Shown here in pieces: positions 1 to 4,449 of a stretch of DNA of 7,196 bases. A program made the position numbers and the translations under genes. The DNA comes from Chloroflexota bacterium. GTDB taxonomy: Bacteria > Chloroflexota > Dehalococcoidia > UBA3495. The stretch covers positions 1 through 7,196 of the forward strand of contig JACZXN010000083.1 in the NCBI GenBank assembly GCA_022571575.1, in the 5' to 3' direction. The notes beneath the pieces were generated by a model. That model was not told the origin of the DNA. It ran no database searches and saw nothing but the letters and a program-made list of their open reading frames with translations. How positions within the stretch are numbered: position 1 is the first letter of the stretch; each line of letters opens with the position of its first letter.

Positions 1-694
1 CGTCCAGGGTCTGGGTGAGGCCACGGAACATCATGCCCTTGACCATCCGGTTGGGTATGGGCGCCTTGGCGGCTATCTTCCGCGCCAGCTCCATGGTGGT
101 CTCTTCCAGTTCCTCGGCGGGGACCAGATGGCCCAACACGCCGCACTCCTTGGCCTCTTCGGCCTCCAACCAGTCTCCGGTGTAGAGGAGTTCCAGGGCC
201 TTGCTGATGCCCATGGCCCGGTTGTAGAGCCAGGTCGACCCGGTGTTGGAGACCAGGCCCATCTGCAGAAAGGCGTTCATGAACCGGGAGTTCTCGCTGC
301 CCACCCGGATGTCGCAGGCCAGCACCCAGTCGAACCCGTCGCCGATGGCCAGCCCGTTGACCATGGCGATGGTCGGTATGGCCAGGTTGTGCAGCTTGGA
401 GGTGACCCCCTGGGGCATGGCGCGGATGAACCGGTAGGTCTCGTAGGGGTCTTTGTGCCCCAGCAGTTGGCCGCCGCCGCGGCTCTCGTCCTTGATGTCG
501 GCGGAGGCGCAGAAAGCGCGGCCGGCCCCGGTGATCACGAACACCCGCAGGCTGGTGTCTCCGGCCACGTCGTCCAGGGCATGGTTGAGCTCGGCGAACA
601 TCTCTTCGTTCAGCGCGTTGAGACGCTCCGGGCGGTTCAAGGTCAGCCGGGCGATGTGATCGGCCCTCTCCAGCAGTATGGTGTTGTAGGCCAC
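1..694 (-). CDS. Crotonase-family enoyl-CoA hydratase/isomerase, C-terminus outside window
   Basis: A member of the enoyl-CoA hydratase/isomerase superfamily, cytosolic enzymes acting on acyl-CoA thioesters in fatty-acid or aromatic-acid breakdown. Translating the minus strand gives 231 open codons running off the left edge; the family is usually about 260 residues, so some 25-35 are missing. Landmarks: LNRPERLNAL (about 18-27), the first oxyanion-hole segment GRAFCASADIK (58-68), the second, NGLAIGDGFD (113-122), ACDIR (126-130) and MGLVSNTGSTWL (145-156). The positions that are catalytic glutamates in classical hydratases read Asp122 and Phe142, so simple hydration is doubtful. The GLVxxxGxTWL pattern is closer to PaaG-type isomerases, but the aspartate expected there is Asn150. 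The start chosen is GTG at 694-692, because GGAGG at 707-703 lies 8 nt upstream; the in-frame GTG at 703 overlaps that site. It is transcribed divergently from the flavin oxidoreductase. Family is certain, exact reaction is not. Confidence 0.93.
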   Translation of the reverse strand, partial: MAYNTILLERADHIARLTLNRPERLNALNEEMFAELNHALDDVAGDTSLRVFVITGAGRAFCASADIKDESRGGGQLLGHKDPYETYRFIRAMPQGVTSKLHNLAIPTIAMVNGLAIGDGFDWVLACDIRVGSENSRFMNAFLQMGLVSNTGSTWLYNRAMGISKALELLYTGDWLEAEEAKECGVLGHLVPAEELEETTMELARKIAAKAPIPNRMVKGMMFRGLTQTLD

Positions 695-702
695 GCCGGT
701 CA

Positions 703-707
703 CCTCC
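703..707 (-). promoter_or_regulatory. Ribosome binding site deciding the crotonase start
   Basis: Read on the minus strand, GGAGG at 707-703 is followed after 8 nt by GTG (694-692). It favours that codon over the upstream in-frame GTG at 703-701, whose first base is the last G of the site. Confidence 0.7.
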
Positions 708-766
708 AGGAGATGTGGGCGGAAATACGGACCGGCAGAGGAATGGGCCGGGCGGTTTAGGTGCTG

Positions 767-795
767 ATTCTGCTGCTGCCGGGTTGGCCTGTCAA
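767..795 (-). promoter_or_regulatory. Candidate sigma70-type promoter for the crotonase gene
   Basis: On the minus strand a perfect -35 box TTGACA (795-790) is separated by exactly 17 bp from CAGAAT (772-767), a 4/6 match to the -10 consensus. Transcription would start near 760, giving a leader of about 65 nt before GTG at 694. It has the same architecture as the opposite-strand promoter at 916-944. Sequence match only. Confidence 0.5.
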
Positions 796-829
796 GCTAC
801 AACGTCTCGGCTACAAACGTGGGGGCACG

Positions 830-848
830 GTCCCGATGGAATCGGGAC
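830..848. repeat. Perfect 8-bp inverted repeat between divergent promoters
   Basis: GTCCCGAT and ATCGGGAC are perfect inverted copies separated by GGA. The element sits between the two divergent -35 boxes (790-795 and 916-921), 34 bp from one and 67 bp from the other. It could be an operator for a dimeric regulator or a member of a dispersed palindrome family: its TCCCGA/TCGGGA arms recur in the palindrome at 7043-7060. It has no T-tract on either strand that would make it a good terminator. Confidence 0.6.
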
Positions 849-915
849 AGCACATCCACCGCTCCCCACGGCTCGGCACAGACCTGCCCGATTCTTCACG
901 GAATCCGGAATCGTA

Positions 916-944
916 TTGACACCGCCGATGGGTAAACTCATACT
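916..944 (+). promoter_or_regulatory. Candidate sigma70-type promoter for the flavin oxidoreductase
   Basis: A perfect TTGACA (916-921), a 17-bp spacer and CATACT (939-944, 4/6 match to TATAAT) lie upstream of the ATG at 1008. The expected start site near 951 gives a leader of about 57 nt. The exact -35 match and optimal spacing make this one of the stronger promoter calls here. Confidence 0.55.
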
Positions 945-1007
945 GGCCCAAATCCACGGCCGGATTTTCAAGCTGAGCTTTTCAAATCGGCGGACTGGAG
1001 TCATCAA

Positions 1008-2186
1008 ATGAAACGGGAAGTGCTGTTCTTCACCGAGATGGGGTACACGGCGTACCCGCAAGAGCAGGCCAGAAAACTGGGCTACAACAACCTGATGTTC
1101 CCCAACGAGTATTTCAGCCCCGAAAAAGCCCAGGAACTCTACTCGATGTATTTCGAGGAGCTCCAATACTGCACCGAGGTCGGCTTCGATGGTGTCATGA
1201 TCAATGAGCACCACAACAACCCGCTGTGCATGATGCCGTCGGTGAATGTGATCGGATCGATTTTGGCCCGGACCACCAAGAAGGGCAAGATCGCCTTCTT
1301 GGGCAACGTCCTTCCCATCCATGAGAACCCGCTGCGGATAGCCGAAGAGATCGCCATGATCGACATCCTCTCCGGCGGCCGGGTGATCTGCGGCTTCGTC
1401 CGCGGCATCGGCCAGGAGAGCATCGCCACCAACACCAACCCGGTGTACAACCGGGAGAGGTTTGACGAAGCCCACGACCTCATCATCAAGGCCTGGACCA
1501 CTCCCGGCCCCTTCCGCTACGAGGGCAAGCATTACCAGTACCGGGTGGTCAATCCCTGGATGATGCCCCTGCAAAAACCCCACCCGCCCATCTGGATCCC
1601 GGGCGTGGCCTCTTCCGAATCCGTGATCTGGGCCGCCAAGCACAAGTACCCCTACGTGGCCTTGGCCCCGCCGCTGAACCTGCTACGGGAGATCTATGAT
1701 CTGTACGACGAGACCGCCAAGGCCGACGGATGGACGCCCACCGACGAGCACCGGGCGTACGCGATCAGGATCAACGTGGCGGACACGGACGAGAAGGCCT
1801 ACGAGGAGGGCAAGAATTTCTACTGGCAACTGGGGACTTCATTCGGGATAACGCCGAGCCACTGGCAGGCGCCTCCGGGGTATATCTCCCGGTCCACCGC
1901 CCAGGGGTCCCGGGAAACGGCCAGGCGCGCGGCCTCCAACATCACCCCCGGCGGACCCAGTCTGCCCTACGACGAAGCCCAAGCAACCGGCCAGATCATC
2001 ACCGGCACGCCCGACACCGTCATCAAGAAGCTGAAGACCGTCATCGACCTGATCGATCCCGGCTACATCGTGCTGTGGGGCCGGGAAGGGCCCATGTCCC
2101 ACAAAGTCGCCATGCGCAGCATCGACCTGATGGCCCAAGAAGTCATACCGGCCATCAAGGAATACCAGGCCAACCCCCAGAATTAG
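1008..2186 (+). CDS. LLM-class (luciferase-like) flavin-dependent oxidoreductase
   Basis: A 392-residue protein of the bacterial-luciferase-like family, TIM-barrel enzymes that use FMN or F420 to oxidise or reduce small organic substrates; members include alkane-type monooxygenases and methylene-tetrahydromethanopterin reductase-like proteins. Visible features: an N-terminal beta strand ([10 protein letters not shown], 3-12), [12 protein letters not shown] (60-71), a hallmark of the monooxygenase-like branch, [13 protein letters not shown] (102-114), the conserved [13 protein letters not shown] (121-133), [10 protein letters not shown] (190-199), and a C-terminal [12 protein letters not shown] segment (331-342) typical of the family. 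Length is somewhat above the usual 330-380. The ATG at 1008 is supported by GGAG at 997-1000, 7 nt upstream, and by the promoter at 916-944. There is no signal peptide, so it is cytosolic. Whether the cofactor is FMN or F420, and what the substrate is, cannot be told from the sequence. Confidence 0.93.
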   Translation: MKREVLFFTEMGYTAYPQEQARKLGYNNLMFPNEYFSPEKAQELYSMYFEELQYCTEVGFDGVMINEHHNNPLCMMPSVNVIGSILARTTKKGKIAFLGNVLPIHENPLRIAEEIAMIDILSGGRVICGFVRGIGQESIATNTNPVYNRERFDEAHDLIIKAWTTPGPFRYEGKHYQYRVVNPWMMPLQKPHPPIWIPGVASSESVIWAAKHKYPYVALAPPLNLLREIYDLYDETAKADGWTPTDEHRAYAIRINVADTDEKAYEEGKNFYWQLGTSFGITPSHWQAPPGYISRSTAQGSRETARRAASNITPGGPSLPYDEAQATGQIITGTPDTVIKKLKTVIDLIDPGYIVLWGREGPMSHKVAMRSIDLMAQEVIPAIKEYQANPQN

Positions 2187-2205
2187 GCTCTCATAAGCCC
2201 GAGAT

Positions 2206-2245
2206 AAAAAGCCCCCCTTTCGTAAAGCGGGGTTGGGGGGATTTA
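2206..2245. terminator. C/G-rich hairpin in convergent gap, probable terminator
   Basis: This element fills the 68-bp gap between two convergent genes. On the plus strand CCCC (2212-2215) and CTTT (2217-2220) pair with AAAG (2224-2227) and GGGG (2229-2232) around the loop CGT, with one C-C mismatch; CCCCCC (2212-2217) can alternatively pair with GGGGGG (2235-2240). Read from the methyltransferase (minus strand), the stem ends in GGGGGG followed by CTTTTT, the classical intrinsic-terminator form. On the plus strand the following tract is only ATTTA, so it is weaker for the flavin oxidoreductase. Similar C-run/G-run elements occur as dispersed intergenic repeats in many environmental bacteria, so this may also be one copy of such a family. 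Confidence 0.65.
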
Positions 2246-2254
2246 GCCCCAGGC

Positions 2255-3016
2255 TCATCCGGCGGTCAGCAGCCGGTATCCCAGGTCGATCTCCGGCAGG
2301 TCCCGCAGGTGACCGTAACGTGCGTCCCATGCCCCAGACTTCAGGTCCTCCCGTAAATGTTGGACGCCCTGTTCCGCCGCCGCGGGCGAAAGGAGCGCCA
2401 GGCTGGAGATCCCCGCCCGAACCGATGGGTCCAGATACACTTCGGGCCGTCGCCAATACGCTCCGGCGAACCCGTCGGTACAGTCGGCCGGCACCGGCAC
2501 CGGCACGGGGATGACGGTGTGGACATCCAGATGCGCCCGCACGTCATCAACGCCTGGAGCGCCAATTTCCGAGGGCAATGACAAACACTCGGGGAAGTAT
2601 TCGACCAGCCAAAACTGCCCTGAAAACGACGGCTCGAACAGCAGAATCACCTGCCGCCTGGCCACCCGGCGCAGTTCGGTCAGCCCATCTTTTAGATCGG
2701 TCCAATGATGGAGGGTGAAGGTAGCCAGGGCGGCGTCGAAGGTTTGATCATCGAAAGGCAGCGCCTCGGCCACCGCCCGCACTGCCGGACCGGCCCCGGT
2801 TCTCCGTTGGGCAATCATCGTCATGGATGGATCAACGGCGACGACCCGGCGGTCCTTAGGTTCGTAGTTGCCCGCGCCGGCGCCCACATTCACGACGCTT
2901 CGGGCATCACCCAAGGCAGCGAAAATCAGCCGCTGGATACGCGGGTCTGGCCGGCGGGCCGCCGCGTAACCGGCGCCGATGCTCTCATACACCTGATCTC
3001 CAGAATTCAAATCCAC
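2255..3016 (-). CDS. Class I SAM-dependent methyltransferase (Methyltransf_11-like)
   Basis: A 253-residue protein with the Rossmann-type SAM-binding fold. Motif I is VVNVGAGAGNYEP (41-53), glycine-rich for SAM binding. The acidic end of strand 2 is VVAVDPS (58-64), where Asp62 should contact the ribose hydroxyls. ALPFDDQTFDAALATFTLHHW (85-105) matches the motif II region of UbiE/Methyltransf_11 proteins. After about residue 170 comes an unassigned C-terminal part with VPVPVP, encoded by a GGCACC hexamer run at 2490-2506. The substrate cannot be deduced. The reading frame extends to GTG at 3016, but its upstream context (AAAAAAGA) is a poor ribosome site. A second in-frame GTG at 2992 has GGAG (3001-2998) 5 nt upstream and may be the true start, which would remove eight residues. 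It follows the MBL-fold gene by 31 bp on the same strand, so they are probably one transcription unit. Cytosolic, no signal peptide. Confidence 0.9.
   Translation of the reverse strand: MDLNSGDQVYESIGAGYAAARRPDPRIQRLIFAALGDARSVVNVGAGAGNYEPKDRRVVAVDPSMTMIAQRRTGAGPAVRAVAEALPFDDQTFDAALATFTLHHWTDLKDGLTELRRVARRQVILLFEPSFSGQFWLVEYFPECLSLPSEIGAPGVDDVRAHLDVHTVIPVPVPVPADCTDGFAGAYWRRPEVYLDPSVRAGISSLALLSPAAAEQGVQHLREDLKSGAWDARYGHLRDLPEIDLGYRLLTAG
2998..3001 (-). promoter_or_regulatory. Ribosome binding site supporting an alternative methyltransferase start
   Basis: On the minus strand GGAG (3001-2998) stands 5 nt before an in-frame GTG (2992-2990), whereas the longer start at 3016 lacks a recognisable purine-rich site. 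Starting at 2992, the protein would begin at VYESIGAGY, still keeping all SAM-binding motifs. Confidence 0.45.
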
Positions 3017-3047
3017 TCTTTTTTGGAGGGAGTTGGGGAAGATTCGT

Positions 3048-3929
3048 CTACCGGTCGTCGCTGGGCAGCCGCGTGGCGACGGAGCCCCCAGAAATAGATG
3101 CGGGGGGCCAGGGGCCGGTCAAGAAATCGTAGAGGTTGCCGGCGTTGATCCGCATCACCATGGGCGCCATCCCCTCTTGCTCCACGTCCATGGGGTAACG
3201 GCCGGTCATATCCGTTAGGGCCGCCACCGCCTCCTCCCTGGTCATGCCCCGGTCCACGGCGCCCTGTACGTAGTCCTTCCACTCAGAGATGAACGACCCC
3301 TGTTCATCCAGGTAGTCCTTGCCGCACATGGCCCCGTGCCCCGGCACGAAGATGTCCTCATTCAGCTTCCGCAGCGACTCCAACGCCACCAGCCACAGGT
3401 CCGGGTTGGCCTCATGCAGCCAGGTCTGCACGCCGTGGAAGATATTGTCGCTGGTGAAGACCACGCCCTCCTCTTTGACGATCACCGCCGCTTGGTAGAG
3501 GGTGTGGCCGGGCATGTGAATCATCTCGAAGGTGTGGTCGCCAACGTGGATGGTCATGCTGTCGCGGAAGGTGAACACGGGCACGTTGGCCGTGTACCCC
3601 TGTAGCAATGCCGGCTCGTCCGGCCCGAAGGTGCCCACCCTGGCGGCATGCTCGGCCATGTCGGTGTTCAGCATCCTGGTCCGGACCCCCTCGTGGGCGA
3701 TGACCGGCACATCGAAGAAGGCGTTCCCCGTCCAGTGGTCGCCGTGGGGCTCGGTATTGATGATGTAGCGGAGCAATCCCCGTTTCGCGATCTCGGACTT
3801 CAGCCACATGGCCGTGGTCGGCTTGTGGGGGCTGTCGATCATGACGATTCCGTCGCTGGTGGTCACGAACCCGAAGTTGCAACCCCTTGTCTCAGTCTCA
3901 ACCCAAACATTGCTGGTTATCTGCTTCAC
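3048..3929 (-). CDS. Metallo-beta-lactamase-fold hydrolase with Glu in place of the first zinc His
   Basis: A 293-residue MBL-fold protein, a metal-dependent hydrolase family that includes glyoxalase II, lactonases and SoxH-like proteins. Metal-site motifs appear in order: TEPHGDHWTG (59-68), MPGHT with His142, FTSDN with Asp161, and FVPGHG with His198. The canonical HxHxDH reads Glu60-Pro-His62-Gly-Asp64-His65, so the first zinc ligand is Glu rather than His. All other ligands are present, including the bridging Asp161. From about residue 205 to 270 lies a helical tail (FISEWKDYVQGAVDRGMTRE) seen in MBL proteins of the SoxH/PqqB-adjacent type. The start GTG at 3929-3927 has an excellent GGAGG (3940-3936) 6 nt upstream. 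No signal peptide is visible, so a cytosolic location is likely. It is the first gene of a pair with the methyltransferase. True beta-lactamase activity is not implied; the substrate is unknown. Confidence 0.92.
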   Translation of the reverse strand: MKQITSNVWVETETRGCNFGFVTTSDGIVMIDSPHKPTTAMWLKSEIAKRGLLRYIINTEPHGDHWTGNAFFDVPVIAHEGVRTRMLNTDMAEHAARVGTFGPDEPALLQGYTANVPVFTFRDSMTIHVGDHTFEMIHMPGHTLYQAAVIVKEEGVVFTSDNIFHGVQTWLHEANPDLWLVALESLRKLNEDIFVPGHGAMCGKDYLDEQGSFISEWKDYVQGAVDRGMTREEAVAALTDMTGRYPMDVEQEGMAPMVMRINAGNLYDFLTGPWPPASISGGSVATRLPSDDR

Positions 3930-3977
3930 GATATACCTCCGCCTAGAAAGTTTGGCGATTGGGGCCTGGTTGGTCCC

Positions 3978-4005
3978 CGTGCTACATTGGCCGTGCTACA
4001 TTGGC
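3978..4005. repeat. Perfect 14-bp tandem duplication
   Basis: CGTGCTACATTGGC occurs twice head to tail (3978-3991 and 3992-4005) with no mismatch. It lies in the leader of the MBL-fold gene, about 50 bp before its ribosome site. It may be paired binding sites or a simple slippage duplication. Confidence 0.9.
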
Positions 4006-4114
4006 ATTGTCGAATAGTCTAAACCGAGTATCTGATAAACCGGAGCGGGAAGACATCTAGTCACCCATAAATCACGTAGTACCGACCGTTGACCCTCGAT
4101 TTCCCGGTTCTTTC

Positions 4115-4168
4115 CCTGATCCGGTGGCCGCCTGATTCGGTGGCCGAACAAATACGAAACGGTGGCCG
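4115..4168. repeat. 16-bp tandem repeat plus a third CGGTGGCCG core
   Basis: CCTGATCCGGTGGCCG (4115-4130) is followed directly by CCTGATTCGGTGGCCG (4131-4146), one mismatch in 16. The core CGGTGGCCG recurs a third time at 4160-4168. Centre-to-centre spacing is 16 and 22 bp. No function is evident. Confidence 0.85.
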
Positions 4169-4231
4169 CTGACCGGGCGGAGGAAGGAAACGGCGAGGCC
4201 AGACCGCCAAGGATTCTCCTACCTCACTGCG

Positions 4232-4302
4232 GCTTCACCCATTTACCGTGGCTTCACCATTTATTAGAGCTTCATTCATTCTTCAACCTTTCTTCAACTT
4301 TT
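4232..4302. repeat. Degenerate GCTTCA-CATT repeats followed by an 11-bp tandem repeat
   Basis: GCTTCACCCATTTA (4232), GCTTCACCATTTA (4251) and GCTTCATTCATT (4269) form three imperfect copies at 19- and 18-bp intervals. They run straight into CTTCAACCTTT (4281-4291) and CTTCAACTTTT (4292-4302), an 11-bp tandem pair with one mismatch. The block lies just upstream of the candidate transporter promoter. It could be a set of regulator sites on one or two DNA faces, or decayed low-complexity sequence. Confidence 0.6.
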
Positions 4303-4312
4303 CTCCCTAATA

Positions 4313-4343
4313 TTGGTTCCATGAAAAATATTCCGACTATAGT
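4313..4343 (+). promoter_or_regulatory. Weak candidate promoter for the RND transporter
   Basis: TATAGT (4338-4343) matches the -10 consensus at 5 of 6 positions and is embedded in the 10-bp palindrome GACTATAGTC (4335-4344). The best upstream partner is TTGGTT (4313-4318), only 3/6 for a -35 box and with a long 19-bp spacer. If real, transcription would begin near 4350, about 20 nt before the small ORF at 4369. Confidence 0.3.
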
Positions 4344-4368
4344 CTCCTTGTCAACTGGAAGGATAAGC

Positions 4369-4449
4369 ATGGGGAAAAAGACGGGCCGGGTCCCGGCGGG
4401 CAGCAACCTTCACAGCAACCTTCAACGGAGTGATCCGTGGGCCTTTTAA
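4369..4449 (+). CDS. Possible 26-residue leader ORF overlapping the transporter start
   Basis: ATG at 4369 has a good ribosome site (GGAAGGA, 4358-4364) and opens a 26-codon frame ending TAA at 4447-4449, 13 nt inside the transporter gene, in a different frame. The peptide starts MGKKTGRVPAG and contains SNLH-SNLQ from the 12-bp tandem repeat. It has no domain, and its residue composition does not argue for a functional protein. A role as a leader that couples translation to the transporter is possible, because ribosomes would terminate just after the transporter's own ribosome site and start codon. It may equally be chance. Confidence 0.3.
   Translation: MGKKTGRVPAGSNLHSNLQRSDPWAF
4401..4424. 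repeat. Perfect 12-bp tandem duplication before the transporter start
   Basis: CAGCAACCTTCA occurs twice without a gap (4401-4412, 4413-4424), ending 2 bp before the GGAG ribosome site of the transporter (4427-4430). Being 12 bp it keeps the small ORF in frame. A 13-bp dyad, GCCGGG-T-CCCGGC, lies just upstream at 4385-4397. Confidence 0.9.

Larger units (their letters stand above)
3930..4436. other. 507-bp divergent intergenic region rich in short tandem repeats
   Basis: This lies between the MBL-fold gene (leftward) and the RND transporter (rightward). I find no convincing full-length gene: an open frame over 4162-4449 gives unremarkable residues with no recognisable domain. The region holds at least five short direct-repeat sets (3978-4005, 4115-4168, 4232-4280, 4281-4302, 4401-4424), a candidate promoter (4313-4343) and a small ORF (4369-4449). 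The part from about 4240 to 4370 is clearly more AT-rich than the rest of the window. No good promoter for the MBL-fold gene was found; TCGACA on the minus strand near 4012-4007 is a possible -35 but lacks a good -10. Confidence 0.6.

Noticed and set aside
128..760. Long plus-strand frame of 210 residues opposite the crotonase
   Set aside because: The complementary strand gives an unmistakable crotonase; this frame is its antisense shadow with no recognisable fold.
715..1011. Plus-strand open frame of 98 residues whose TGA overlaps the ATG of the flavin oxidoreductase
   Set aside because: It spans both divergent promoters and the inverted repeat, has no domain and an arginine/glycine/proline-rich composition typical of a chance frame in GC-rich DNA. 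The ATGA overlap looks accidental because the oxidoreductase has its own ribosome site.
792..1643. Minus-strand frame of 283 residues opposite the flavin oxidoreductase
   Set aside because: It is antisense to a clear luciferase-like protein and runs through the promoter region; no domain.
2490..2506. GGCACC hexamer run as a phase-variable tract
   Set aside because: Fewer than three full units, and six-base changes would keep the frame; it simply encodes the VPVPVP stretch of the methyltransferase.
3048..3929. Antibiotic-resistance beta-lactamase
   Set aside because: The fold is MBL but there is no export signal and the motif variants match general hydrolases, so a resistance call is not justified.
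3978..4168. CRISPR array
   Set aside because: The repeats are too short (9-16 bp), only two or three copies, and spaced too closely to leave spacer-sized gaps.
4162..4449. 95-codon frame before the transporter as a full gene
   Set aside because: No ribosome site at its first start, no domain, and it runs through degenerate tandem repeats. Only its last 26 codons, from 4369, have plausible initiation signals.
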